64,000 bases of DNA from Rhynchonema sp. JSB1_4 (lineage: Eukaryota; Nematoda; Chromadorea; Monhysterida; Xyalidae). The DNA lies in contig JASAMV010006501.1 in assembly GCA_030248065.1 (NCBI GenBank), positions 55,644 through 119,643 of the forward strand. Reading direction: 5' to 3'. The position numbers and the translations under genes were made by a program. The notes under the pieces were generated by a model. It was not told where the DNA came from. It saw only the letters and a program-made list of their open reading frames with translations, and made no database searches. Each line of letters begins with the position of its first letter. Positions within the stretch are counted from its first letter, which is position 1. Positions 11,327-26,000 of this stretch are shown here, piece after piece.

Positions 11327-11625
11327 CCGTAAAAACCTAAATACAGCCCCCCCGGAATAGTACCCCCCCGTAATACAGCCCCCCCAAAAAGGGGTCAGTG
11401 AATTAATAGAGCCCCCCCCCCCCCGGAATAGAGCCCCCCCTAAGTAACATCCCCTATACTGTAGTGTATTAAGGCTTGTGATAGTGGTATACAGGTACAT
11501 TTATGCATGTTTGTTGTTCGTTCAGAGCACATAATACGCCTCCTATTGACGAATAGACACGAATAAATGCGATTACAAGCGAAAAAACATCCCTTCACCC
11601 CCCTTTTTAGGGGTTTTTGGGGGGT
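11327..11625. mobile_element. Fragment of CCGTAAAAACC-family element
   Basis: Begins TACCGTAAAAACCTAAATAC and matches 59015-59285 closely through GTAGTGTATTAAGGCTTG and CTCATTGACGAATAGACACG-like sequence. It loses similarity at the G-rich stretch near 11625. No right end was found. Confidence 0.7.
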
Positions 11626-14052
11626 GTTAGTAGGGAGAGTGCTCGGGTGGGGGAGAGAAAAAAAAGACGGGACCGCCCCCCGGAGCGGAGCGAGCGGGGG
11701 GAGGGGAAGGAAGGCACCCCCCCCCCCCTCTTCTTTATGTATTACCTAAAAACAAAAAAAAAAGGAAGAAAAAAAACAAAAGGAGGAGGAGGGGGACAGA
11801 CCAGAAACACCCAAGCCTCCCCCTCCCCCTAAAGTGCGTTGCGTGCCGCGTGCGTTAAAGTTTCCGTGCGTGACTTTCGAACCTGCAAACTACAGTAGGT
11901 TGGTTACGAGCACGCATAAACACGCAACGCACGTGGCGGCAAGATGAAAAGAGCGGAGGATGGGAAATGCACGCTGTGCGCCTGGGGCCTTGGGTCAGTT
12001 TTTGGATGTGCAGTGGTGCATTTACGTTCTGTTGTGTGCTTTGGTTGGATATTGTGTGTGTGTGTGTGTTGGTAAAATATAGAAACCAATGTGCATTAGG
12101 TCGTCCTGCCATAAATACGTGTGTGGGTCTTTGGAAAAACACACTCTCGGTGAGGCGACTGAGTGGCCCGTGTCTTTTTCGTCGGTGCTTGTTGTCTTGT
12201 GTGTTGTGGAAATTCTGGATTCTATTTTCTGTCAGTCATTATGGTTGTCTGCTAACAATTGCCCCTTGTTCTTCTGTCCATCCATGAGTTACGTTTTTGC
12301 CCGACTTTACGAAACATCATCCACAATGAATTCACAATTTGGCTGATTGTTAGTTTTCTGGAATCCGTGTCAAAACATATCACAAATACATATCGTGCAG
12401 TCGTTTTTTTATGACAAGCGATCAGATTCGATTGATTATAGCGTTTACTGCTGCGAGCAAACTTTTTGAGTTCCACCACAAAAAACACACACCCCCGCCC
12501 CCCCACAACACCCGCACCCCCCCCCTGATAAAGTCATTGTGCGACCAATATCATCTGATATTGCATTGCGCGACGCTTTCAGTTTAATTCCATGCTACTG
12601 GTGCTGTGGCATCCAACAAAGTTTTATTGCAACATTGTAGTTCAAACGGAAATGTTCCGCAATCAATTTTCATCGCTTTCGTGTCGCCATTTCAATTTAG
12701 AATACAGTCAAACCTTCAAATAGTGAACTTCTACCTGGTGAGTTCCACGTGTGCACACATATGTACATAATATGATGAGTGCCGCTCTGTAAAAATTCTT
12801 CGAACAATTGTCCGTCCTTCCGTCCCGTTCACTCACAATATAGAGGTTCGACTGTATAGACATTTGTTGTTGTTGCGGTTTAGTTTCGGTGCGTGCACAA
12901 GTCGATTTTGAGAATCGCCCGACAGTTTTGCTGTGGCCCGTACAACTCTACTATTATGTGTTTATGGTCAGATTGGACATGGATCACGTCAAATATGCTG
13001 ATGACCTTGAGCTGGTTGGCTGCAATACACCACTAACGTTTGTTTGCTTCACTTATCCGGCTTTGCTCGCGCACTCTCAGTAACTGATATGTGCGCATAA
13101 ATGCTACTTCATACGCATTGGACCTTGATGTGATACCCAATGCTGTTGGTATGGGTAATGAAATGCTGACTTTCGTTTACATCACATTAAGTGTAAGTAT
13201 AATACGTGGTACCACTCCAGCACAAATGTCGAATGTTCGTAAATAAGCTGTTTGTCACAACGCGCGGTGTTGATTTATCAATTATCCAAAGTTTGACAAG
13301 CGCATGTTCACGACAACCTTTCATCTCATGATCGCATCGTAATGATTCTGTTCTGCTGCGTTGCGTGCGCCATAAATGTGCTTGGTTAGATTCAACACAA
13401 CATCTCCATCTCCATCTTGACACGTCAAACTTCATCAACGTTTGACATCAAAATAACGACATTGTGTTCTACTGACAACATGACGATTAGGATTACACTG
13501 CCGCTCACTCGCGTTACAATTCAATCATCATGGTTGTTCTCAGGGACACCGTTATTATACGTGAAAGAACTTTGGTGTCAAGTTTACGTTGCCAACAATT
13601 CGTTCAGAATTGTAATTGGGCTAATGTCGTGTCCAGGCTGTGTTTATGTGCGATTGTGTGCATGCCGGCGGAATGCTCGTGTTTACACTTTCTAATCCCC
13701 TTTCCAGACAAATCCGTGCGTCGAGAGTAGACCGCCCGTTGTTGATTGAATTTATTCAACAGTGGTACCATATGTAACGAAAACTAAACTAAACCAAACT
13801 GCGGTGATCAAAAATGCCAGGGGGCATGATTTAATCGCCTTTTCGATGATTCAAACTCAACTGCTGCATTGGTTTCTCGCACTCGGACTGCGGATTGTAA
13901 AATCTTTGACAATTTTTATGCGCTGGTCGTCAACGTCAGCCATCGAGGCGTTTCGTTACGGACATAACCCGAGCTCCTATATTCTCTGACGGCTCGGTGA
14001 AGCAAAGGCACGTGTTCACCAACTGAACAAAACAATTTGATCCAAGCAACCC
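11626..14052. other. Intergenic region upstream of ADAM, no gene seen
   Basis: Holds a purine- and G/C-rich stretch (11640-11830), a short (TG)n (12054-12069), a C-rich run (12486-12526) and the MITE at 12705-12854. I recognise no exon here. The ADAM promoter presumably lies in the last kilobase, but no motif identifies it. Confidence 0.5.
12705..12854. mobile_element. Small pogo/Tigger-like MITE
   Basis: TA, then CAGTCAAACCTTCAAATAGT, ending in AGAGGTTCGACTG, then TA. A 150-bp element with inverted ends and TA target, of the pogo type by its CAGT termini. Confidence 0.65.
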
Positions 14053-17000
14053 ATGATGTGCGTTACTGCAGTGATGTTTCATCTGCCATTCATTTATCTC
14101 GCCTGTTTACCGATGGTCGTCAGCGCAAGGCAGTTGGATGAGAAAGGTTGGTTTGGTTTCCACTTAATTATTTTGGCCGCTTTGTTTTATTCCGCAAATT
14201 TGTGTTCGTGCTGTCTCTTGTAATTTTGACAACCTCCAAATCTACGAAATGGTCCAGCAGCATCGGGCCTACATACCAACAAAGGATATACCGGGGGTCA
14301 GTGGTTCGTTAATTGCGGCCAGCCGATGCTAAATAAATCACGTCGTCCTTGCAGCTAAGCAGAGTAGCCTCATTTCATGCAAATTCGTGGCCGCCCAATT
14401 ATGTTTTACGTCTATGTTTATTTTGTCAGCTCTGCCTGCTTATGGTCCTATTTTCGATGAACGACAACGAACGCCCATCAGCACGCGCATTTAGACATCG
14501 GAACAAGAGAGAAAAACACAAATTTATGCACCAGCACATGTGTTGTCCCGTATTCATGCCAACAGAATGAATATAAGAACATGTGCAATGTGCGTGCTTT
14601 GTACATCATAAAATACGAAGCTACGAATCCGTGTGTCAGGCATGGTTAAGCCAAACCGGTGTTGGGGCGTGATTTTTTGTTATATTAAACATTTTTCATG
14701 ATGCCATATTTTCCCCTGCAGACATTGCATCTCCGAGATGTATGTTTGTCATACTGCTTGCTGCTACCTACATGCATGGTACGCGAACGTCACAGAATCA
14801 GAACCAGGGGCTGTACCTGCATTCTTCAAGTGAAACATCATCAAAGTATAGTGTGCCTCTGACCAAAACAGCTTGAACGTCAATCATACACAACGAGCAC
14901 AGCAAAATTTTCCCTTTTCTTTCCAATAACCAGCGGAGTGTGATGAATGGACGAGTAGTGAGTGACCAGTCGAATAGAACCAAAGATTCTAATGAGAAAT
15001 TGAGGTGTTCGTGCGTGAGATAGGATTAGTCATGTGTTGCCTGCCTGTATGCATAGCATGATCGTCCTGTTCCAGGCTAGGTTTGGGTTCCAACGCATGG
15101 AAGGGGCATTCTAATCCGTTCCCGAACACTACTACTTCGCGTGAGCCCGTACTCTGTCGAGCCCGCTGATAGTAAAAAGCGCGGCCCATAAAAATAAGAC
15201 CACGGACGGTGCATCCAACATAGTGGTTGATGCGGCACTACGATTGGCGATAAAATCGGTCCGAACAAGGGACGTGGGAGCCAAATTTTTAGTTTCAGCT
15301 TTCATGGCTGTTCGGCTCAGGTTTATCCAGCCAGCCAGCGCACTATTCGAGTGCGTAATGCAGCAAGTTGGTTTGGCGCCAACTTGTGGCTGCAGCACTT
15401 TGCCACTGCTAATTGACGAACAAAACTGAAATTTATGTCGTGCACAGCAGCGTTCGTACACGAGATCTGCGGAGCGCAAATGCACGCGCATGAGACATGG
15501 GCGGTCACTTGGCCGTCTGCTGTCCACAAATCAAAATGGACAACCACTTTATTTACATTCGAAGCTCTCGGTCAACGGAACGGAAGTGTCCGGAAATACA
15601 GAATGTTTGTTGATATCTCACATGAACGTCGAATGAATGAAAAGCTCTTGAACACACCATCGCAAATGGATTTTCGGTTTGACGGGATCACAATATGAAA
15701 CGGCCATAATAATCATTCGTCTGAAAGGGCACTTGTGTAAATTCTAAGCCATGAAGAGAAAGGGGTTGCTAAATTAGAAACCAGTCTTTGTGCTGGTGAC
15801 ACACTCCAGATTCCACATTAACAGACAATTTGGCAAAGAAAACAAAACGCTCTTGAGCATGAGGGGTTCAAGGAACAATGGAATGCTCGTTTGCCAATGT
15901 GTGGTGCAAAACGTGTCAATATTGGCACCAGATGTGTGCTTGGACTGTGTGCTGCCGCGGTTGTTGTTGTTGTTGTCACAATCCTTGGCCTGACCATTCC
16001 TTTGGCTTGGTTGTGAACAATTGCACAACCTTGTGTCATTTGAAGGTTTGCCAGCTTCCTTGCTGCATGACAAAAAAATTTTGTATCAGTCATGAATTCT
16101 TTGACTGACACGACATACTGTGCCTATTTTTTACTTTTTTGCTATTATCACATCACGTCTGTTGCTACTGGAGCATAGAAACGGTCACACCATGGACCGG
16201 CTTTCCCGACCTGTAGTGCTAAATGGCAGGTTTCATAAACAACTAAAGTAACAGCCAACCATAGGCATATAGTGAACAAAACTGACCAGCTGATATGATG
16301 AGCAGCTTTGCGATCATCACAGGCTAGTCATCCACTGAGATTATATGGTCGCAATATCAAAGGAAGCTGCTGTCAAATCTCACGCCTCAAAGTACAATAC
16401 TGCACCCAAATCTTCAACAATCCATGTACTTTGAGCCCTTGGGTACGGCACAATATACCCTCAACGGACGTTATTTGCTGGTTTCCGAACGTGCGCCCAA
16501 TCAATCCCGTTGCGCTTTTGAATTCGAAAATTTGTGTGCACGCCCTGAGTAATTCATGACGTATACTACCCACCATATGTATAGTCCGTCCACCAGCTCA
16601 TGGCACTTTGTGTTGCTGCTGGCTGGTTTGTTCCCTTCCTCCACGTTCTAATGAAAGAGAAATTGAGTTTCCAAAAAAATTATTTTTGCTCCTAAATTGC
16701 TGTTTTTATGAAATCGACGTGTTTTATCGATTTTAATCTAATTTAATTTTAAATTTGATCGAATTCAATCGTTTTCGACACATTTTCTTATTTTTTAGGG
16801 TTTTTTTGCAAAATCTCTCACGCTCAATTTCTCTTTCATTAGAACGTGGAGGAAGGGAACTAACCGGGCAGCAGCAACACAAAGTGCCATGAGCTGGTGG
16901 ACGGACTATACATACCTATGCCTTCACGTGCAATGTGAAATGCAATTTACGCGAATGAAAGGGCCAAGAATATACTAAGAAGTTTGTCTGCGTGTTGAAT

Positions 17001-20000
17001 ACGGCTTTAATTGAGCCCTTAGGCGGCTTTGTGTACTAAAATCCTACTACGATAGTACGCCAATGGCAATCCAAGTTTAGCCATATGTTTACGGCATCTT
17101 ATTTACTGCTCTCGACTTAGGCACTTAGGCTTTTCCGCAAGCTTGCACTTGTCACTTTGTAGCCTTTTATTAGCCGCTACTTTGTTACAAATTAACTCAA
17201 GTGTGTTTCTGACGTGTCCATTTCACTGAGGAAGCTTCCTTGACCGGTCCAAGTGTATTGTTGTTGAACAGCTTCGTAATGTTACTTAGATACCCATACC
17301 CTTGAATTTGAGCCACTTATTGCTCCCAATCTTATACTCAACTTGGGCATTGGTATCAGTCAACCACTTGACTCCTGTCACAAAAGGACGATACAGCCAA
17401 AAACAGTAAAAGTCTGCGTGTGCATCGTATCATTTCTTCAAGCATGTATACATACATACAGCAGCGCAGGGCCACCAGCTGCACACAAACAGCTTCTTGT
17501 CTGTTTGACCAAAAGTGGACACGTTTTTGTTTACCGACCTATCCCATCCGCAGGGTGCTATTATTATTATTATTATTATGGCCGCATGTGTGTGCTGCGT
17601 TTTGTTTGTTGTTTTCTGGCGGCGCGATGGCGTTTTATCATCGCCTTTTTTCTTATCATCAATCACGCATTCACATTCCCCTGAGACTCCAAGGGGGACC
17701 GTTTCTCTGTCTTTGACACCCACAGTCCCCGTTTAGAGTGACGACGCGCTAATGGCGTAGAATCGTGACTGCGATATAAAAGTTTGATATGACTTTTAGC
17801 CGTCCGCTGATTTGCATCTGCTTTTTCGTGGACCTTTGTGCCAAGCCTTCGCTCCTATCGCTGACATCTGCAGTAGGTGCATCGGGCCTGGGGGGCGTGC
17901 CGGGCATTGTACCATTTTTGGAACAATGCACAAAACTTACATTCTTTGTGGTGAGAAGGAAAACAAAATAGAACAACTGGCCGCTGGGCATGATGATATA
18001 CGATCAGTAAATGTGTGAGGGGAAGTACAATTCTGTGGCTGATACAGTTACACGTCGGACCTTGGTCATATAAACAGTCGGACAAGACTGGACAGGCAGG
18101 ACGACGTTTATCTTTTGTCATTACGCTCCCATCCGTTATGTTATTAGCTGCCTCGTTTACGGCGTCGTTTTGTGGCCTTTCACACTTGTTGTGGCTCCGG
18201 CTGTGTGTGTGAAAACGTTTTTATGTCCCGAATACCCAATGTCCGGCCAACAGACCATCTGTGGTCGAACCGGGGCGGGGCCTTTATATTTGATCGTGTG
18301 GTCGCAAATTATGAGGCTAAAGTTGGGTTTGCTTGAATGCGCACAAAGAATTAGCTAATGCGTTGACGTAATGAATTCTGGTGACTGGTTTGTAGCTGTG
18401 CTGGGCAGTGTGATCTCCGTTGGTAATTGGAACAAGCGCCATGGCGTTCCAGACATGTACAAGTTCCGAACCATGACTAAACGTCTCGGAACGTGGATTT
18501 CACCGCGTTCTCACGCGCCCGAAGCCTAATCGGCATGCCAAGTGACCGGCCGAAGCTAACTGGTTCAGTCCCATTAGTATTGGACTACGCACAATTGCTT
18601 GCAGCTTAATCAGCTTACCGAAATATGTCATAAGCGCTAGTCAATGGCATATTTCCTTTGGCATTTATCCTTTCATTTCACATCCTTTCATATGCTCTGA
18701 CCCTGCTGGTTTTAGTGCATTGCCAAATTTGGTTTGGGGTCACTCCTTCTATTCCTTATGCTTACACTGTGCACTGCGTATATGTGTGTTGGTGCCCCAT
18801 GGTCTGGTCCGGTCTGTATGAGGCTTATAGGGGCTAGCATGTCAATGTGTGGCCTGTCTTGCTGCTTTATAACACGACGGCCCAAATTAGTGCTTCAATG
18901 CTTCCACGCACGACACGCGACACACCGCGCGCGTTTCATTCTTATTGCTTTTCAATCTCCTTCTATTGCCTGCTTATTGTGTACACTAAGGGCGGATTCA
19001 GGGGCTCGCATAGGGGCTATGTTCCCTTTGGTCCAAGTGGCCCCTGAAGCGGGGAGCGGGCCACCATTTCGATAAGGAAAGGGATCCCTAAATCGCAAGA
19101 TTTTCAAAAGTCCAAAGCCAAAAACACTTCAAAATTCAAAAATCGCGCGTTCAGATGCACCCATTTTCAAGTAAAATATGCAGTTGTGCGTGCAAAAAAG
19201 GTCAAAATGGCCGTGGGCGTGGTCATTATTTGTAAAGATTTTGATCTTAAAAATAGCGAGGTTCAAAACGAGCACCGGATAAAAATGAGTTTTCAAGAAC
19301 CGGACACGCACTAGATAAAAACGACTTTTGGATTTGGCCTTCCTTGGCCAAAAGCTGCATCCGTCCCTGCTATACACGTGCAAGGTTGAGGTTGTGCGAA
19401 TGAACACGGCATTACGAGACTGGTAGGTTAAGGCTGCAAGCTGCCAGCACATGATTCAGATAGACAAGGACCCAGCAGCATTCGCCTTATCTCCACCACC
19501 AAAGCTTCCCAAAGACACATCAGCAAAAGTGAAACACACGAATACCGAAAAGCACAGGAATTATTAGTTGACGGCTTTGCTTCCTGCTGTGATTCGCTCC
19601 AGATCACACATGCTTGTGCGTTCACGACGAAATAACATTGCAGCTTACGTAATACGTAAAGTGGGTCTTTACCAGCCATAATCTCTCTCATTGCACTCGT
19701 AGCTGTGGGGTATGTAACTGTCACTTTTGAACGGATACGGTGTCGCAAATAGCCAATTTCTATGCTTACTGTAGTATACCCACATGTATATACGTATGTA
19801 CTTGCTGCAATACTACTATACGTATTTACACTCATAGACCGATCCCAGATGGAAGCGTAAACATACATATATGACCGGGTCTATTTTAAGCCGAGATTTG
19901 ATGTGTGTTTTTAAAGCTGGACCATTGTTGTCTTTCTCATGTGTGCAATGCACTAGGGTATTAACGCAGTAATGCTGGTGCTACAACATGGTGGGCCAAC

Positions 20001-23000
20001 AGAAGCCACTGGCTTGTAACTGATATGACTAACCGACCAAGCATATGGCATGGCAGTCAAAAGCCAATCAAAGAACGCGAAATGAGCGCCAAGCAAGCGT
20101 GCTCCAGTTATGTGGACATTAAAGTCACATTTATGGAGAGGGGTCTTTCAAACGCGCATAGTGTGAGTCACCCAACAGCGCTTTGTCATTTGCTCAAATC
20201 TTATGCGTTCTCAGATTTGATGTGGCAGAAACAAAGATTGTGCACGACCAATTTTATGATTGTGTGTGATATCGTTGTGCTCTTTGTTGGTCACATTGTG
20301 TCATCGGAACGCCACACAACGAGGGTCCTGATTTGGGGCCGAACGGAACAGGGGACGTGGTTATATGTGCTGATGAATGACAAAACAACGCTTATAATTG
20401 TTGTCGTGCCCATGTACCAATAACATAATGATTTGCATTGCGTTTTCATGTTTTTCGTTTGCAACATGCTCTAGCTTGTCAGTTGAAGCATGGACCCAAG
20501 TCACTATGAACACTCGCTGTTGGTGGGTGTATGGTGCCGCAACCTAACACTAATTGGAACATGAAATTTATTAATCATTCACCTCGCAATATTATGGTCC
20601 GGTGGTGATGTGCATCTTCCTTAACCACTGCAGCGCTGTAAAATTGATTTGACATCACACACAACAGCATGTACAGTAGCTATACATAGTGACCGCATAT
20701 ACCACATTTCCCCAATTGGTATCCAGTTCTGACATCATGTCAGCCGTTAGAAGCCACGATTTATGACGATTATTACTCGCAAACGTGAAAACAATGCCCC
20801 GTAGACTACGACGTCGGGCACATGTGCATGCAGCTCATGAATTTCGCAAGCTCTGAATGTGGTAGAGTAGTAGTAGTGGGTTAGTTAGTTGGCGCGTGTG
20901 TCTGTCATGTTCATGCCACAATTCACGTGCGTGTATGTGGCCTAGAGGTCCCAAAGGTGGCCATATGAGAGGGGCTTGTTGCGCACTTGTGTGGTATATT
21001 GAGGGACAGCTAAACATGCATAGCATGTGTACATATGTCGTCATGACATGAGTAATACGGGGACGACGTCATCATAACCGAATGTTTGAGGGGAACACAC
21101 AATAACAGTGCATCCCGAACAACATGTAACCAACATTATGTAAGAGCTTTGGCGTACCGCGACTTGGTCAGCGGTCAGTACACTGCCTAAACATCGGCTT
21201 GGCCGATGATTGATACACACAAAGTGGTCAACTGGAGCGCGTTTGCAAAAAAGGGAAAAACATTTAAGATAACCAGGTGCGGCAGACCTAAAAAGCAACG
21301 CTTCGTAGTCAAATTTTTAGTGGCTTGTGCTCACCTTCGGAACTGCGTCTGACACACCCCTTGCCTTCCCGACCTTGTGCCGTCTTGTGCAAATCTGAGA
21401 ACACATGGCCGCCTAACAGAATTACAGAGCTGATGTACTGATAAGTGCCGTGCAAATAGAGCCTGTTGTTGGCTAAACAGGATTAAGGTGCGTTGCATGC
21501 GTGTAAAGAGGAAATTATGCATGCAAACACCTTTCATGATGGGTTCCGCTTGGAATCCACGTCGGGGCTGAACCAAAATTCGAGTTCCAAATTTGCGTCC
21601 ATTCACAAGAGAACATGGTTGTTCGTGAACTTGAACGTGAAAGGTGTGTGATTGAATTCAGTGCGTCCCCGAACAGGAAACAACAAGTGAAAGCACTGTG
21701 TCACAAACACATGTCTCGTCGTGGTGCGTGTGGAGAATGCATCCAAGTCAAACAGTGACTAAAACGGAACGCTATTTCGCACGGGCACTCTGAATTTGGC
21801 AGCATTAATTTGTGTGCTTATACACCCATCCCTCGAATTACGCAATGTTAGCGCCCCCTCCCCCGCTCCAGTTTCGTGGTCCCACTTAACGACTCTTGTG
21901 CCCAAATCTCACAAATCAGTCATAGTGACTGAATGACTAAGCCGCGAGTGCGAGAAGAAATCAGAAAATAATATAATGTTATCGGCTTTGCATTATGGTA
22001 ATATGATGTAAAGCGACTGAATACAGCATCAAGCAAGCAGAGGCACTAAGTCACCGCCATATAATCTGGAGCCAACAACAACGGTGGTTATTATGCTTGA
22101 GCGAATACGACACCCTCCCTCCACAATGGCATGGGCGGAAGCGAAGATTACAAGTGATTAGACGTTTGAGCCACACACAATCTTGGTCTTGAGCTTCGTA
22201 TATTTTTTTCGAACGGCCGGCCCTTCGTCACACGTGCGTGTACGTTAAACCCAAATTTGTGGCTGCCTGGGTATGCCAAATTCGTATGCCCAAACCCAAC
22301 GATTGAATAACCACGAACCGAACCAAATATTATCGCGCGTTCGTTCGTGCCAGGAATTGCGATGTGTCTGCGCGTTCAGATTTGTATTCCAACAAAAAAC
22401 CGCAGTCGTGTCGATTTTATGAGTTTCGACTCGACGTTGATGCCGCAGCAGAATAGAAGCTCCAGTAACCCCGCAGCAACTCTGCGACTTTTACGACCGT
22501 GCCCTGTGCCAGAGAGGCTGTGATTGATCTCGCACACGTCTGGTTCAATAAATCCACTGTTGTGTTGCGCTGTGCGGCATCAAAGGACAAAATAATAATA
22601 ATATGATCGAGTGGACGCTACGAGACACATCTTGTGTACCTGACCTGCGCTATGGTCTTTCGCTGTCATTCAACATACTGTACGTGTGTACAACGGACCG
22701 TAATTTATTGGCTGCAATTGTGCTGCCGCCAACCAAAAAAGCCGACGTCCAAAACACTTGTGTGATCATCGTAAAGCCCGCAATTTGAAGTATCCCCCAA
22801 ACCAATATATTCACAACTCTGTCATTATGTGTTCGTCTGTGTTTGCGCCCTGACTGACCAGGGTCAGGGACCATCATTATACGACTCGTTTTGTGCACCA
22901 TCCATTGTTGCCTGATTATCATGTCGTCGAGCACCGACGGCGGCAGCGCTACCGTAATGCTGCTCGATGTTCTCTTCACCAATCAGCACGTTCTCATGCC

Positions 23001-26000
23001 GATGCTCACTGGTTATATTGATGTTTCAATGTACTTGTAATGTATTTGACCAGGCTGCCGGGGACCAGTACCAGTCTTCACATATAGAAATCACAATTAG
23101 TCAACTACATATGCTGTGCTAACCACGTATGTACTTATTGTGTTTCAGTTGACAAGCTGTTGGACCAATATGCCTGGAATCGCGACATGATGCGCAGTTT
23201 GGACGACGTTGAGTACGAGGTTGTGTACCCGTTTCAAGTGCGTGACCGTGTACGTACCGGCATCGACACCATCGACTATGCCTACTCGAACAAGGTTCGT
23301 GTCCGACTCATGTTTTTGACATCGAGTTGAGACTACAAGAGTTTATTTGGACCGTACTTTGTGGTAGTCTTGGCTTGGGGCACCATACTGTTTCTGCAAG
23401 ATTTGCGCAAACATAACAACATTTCGCATTGTATTTTGGTAAACCGGTGTTGTACACTGCAAGTATCAACCGCGCCAAAATAGTCAACCTGGTGATGAGA
23501 GTGGCTTTTCTTGCGCACAATATGCAGGGTCATTGTGCATTCGTTTGAGCTCCCTTGCTCACACGCGACAGCATTGCAGTCAATTCACTTCGGTTCGGCG
23601 TTCTTCGTCATCCGCAGCAAGCACGACCGTCTGCGGCTGGACGTGCAACGTAACGACGTGCTCATACCGCACAATGGACTCTACAAGCAGTACATCAAGG
23701 ACGGGGTGTACAGGCAACTGCCACACGCGCCGGTCAATTGCTACTACACTGGTCACATGGCCAGACACAAACACGTCAAGTGTAGCTCACTACACTAGGT
23801 CACATGTGGGGGGGGGGGCTCAAAAGACAAGGAAAAGCAAACACACGACCAGTGTAGCGTTGAGCACCTGTGACCAGTGTTAATGTTCTGAAGGTCAGCT
23901 GTGGCCGCGCGGCATTCATGTCGGGGTAGGTCAGTGAGGGTGAGTTTAGCTTTGACTTGACATCAAAATGTTTTTGTGCATTGCACAGCACTGTGAAGCA
24001 GACAGTTGTGCCATGGCTGTATGACACACACGCACGCATGTTGTGCACAGACATACATGCCAGCTGGCTGACGTTTCACGGATGGGTGTATCGTATAAAC
24101 CACTCTGATTCGAAGTCAATGTCAAACTCAATTCAACCCGGGTGCCAGCAAAATGCAGCACCTCCCCGCCATGCCGCATTGATTTAAATCTGGCATCACA
24201 TTACAGGGGCGTGATCTTTGCGCACAACAGCACGTTCGTCATCCTGCCCCTGCGTGGCGGCAACCTTGGCAAACGACATCCTCATCTGTTGTTGAGGGGA
24301 CTCTGGCCGGCGCGACTGACATGTGCAAATCACGATCATAGCGATTGGACATCAAGTGCTGCTGCTATGCTGCAGTCATTCCACAAACGGGTACGTTTCT
24401 GTCAATATTCCAACTCCTTAGTTGGCTGATGTTTCACAGATTAGCGTATTCGATAATTTTTTCGAGTCCCAAGTTGATGTTTCACATGTTGTCTTGTTTG
24501 CAGCACGGTCGTGATGTGCACAGTGAGACCAAATACATCGAATTGGGTGTTGTCGCTGACTACGGACTGGCTAAACAATGGGAGTTCCAGTTCGACCCGT
24601 TGCTACAATTTGTGCTCGAAGCTGTCAATGTCGTTGATTTGGTGAGTGCATGGTACAGTGAAACATTGTCGAGTCAACATTGGCACATGTCTACTAGAAA
24701 CGCATCAAACCAGCGGGAAACCATACAACCGGTTTTCAAAAAACTGCCGTTACCTTGGCTGTGGATGTTTGCTGAGGACACTGTCTAGATTAACCTCAAC
24801 CCCAAGCCTAAACCATACAATGCCCAAGATATGCCATCTGTGTGTTGTCCGTACCCCCTACGAACCGGCAGAAATATTGCATGAAAGTTGAACACATGCA
24901 ACCATTGAACAAGTTTGTCGCCTTCTCCTCCAATTCAACCAGTTATATTTTATAATAGCGGTGAGCGCGTGTGCATTCCAAAATCCTTTGTGAACAAACA
25001 AACAATGATATCTTCGACTGGGATTCGCTCACCGCTATCATACAACATCGAGTCTGCTGTCACAAAGCAAACCATGGCATTTTGTCCACCCTTCCGCAGC
25101 TGTATGAGCGCAACTTCAACACCCGCGTGTCATTGACGTACGTCGAAGCGTGGACGGAGCACAACGTGATCGAGCTGGTCGGCGACATCACACAGACGCT
25201 GCTCAATTTCATCGATTACGTCACCAAACAGATGTATGACGAAAAGAACGACGCTAATCTGTTCATGACGTCAGTTTATTGTCTGATGATGTTTCACACA
25301 CAGGGGACTGTATGCGCGTGCCTGCATCCGGCTGGCGTCCGTCCGGGTTGCAAGCCTTTGACTGGGCATCAAAATGTTTATGCGTAGATCACAGATAACC
25401 AATAGGAAATCTCACCGGTTGGGCATGGCGCAGTACACATACACGGGGGTGTTATGCATATGGACATACTTGGCTGAGGTTTCACGGACGGTATCATTGT
25501 GAAAACATTTTGATACTGAGATCAGCCCTAGGTCCAACCTGCGCCCAACCGGTAGTCCAAACCCGATGCTACATAATAAATTAAAACTTGAATCACTGAT
25601 GATGGGCACGAAGTTCACAAGTGCCCAGTGCAACATACTCAGCTAGCTGCATACCGACTTGATGTTTCAGTTGGCACTCATTCGCACGACACGAGGTGAC
25701 AATGGCGGCGACGGGCAGCATTTGCACGGCACGATCCGCTGGCGTGATTACGGTCGGTGACACATTTGTGAAAATCCGAGCAACGCAAATGAAAGTTTTT
25801 ATTTTTTGCACGGATCGGCACAGGGTTCGGTTTGCCCAAGCCGAAGTCTAACCAAGGTTGAGAACATAGGCAGTCACGTTGAATCGGTCTTTGGGTTTCC
25901 AAGTTGGTAACAGTAGGCAATACGAAAAGTTGTTGGCAATGTTTTTACCAAACCAACTGCTTGTCTCAGACGGGTCCAAAATTCGAGCCGTACGAAACGG

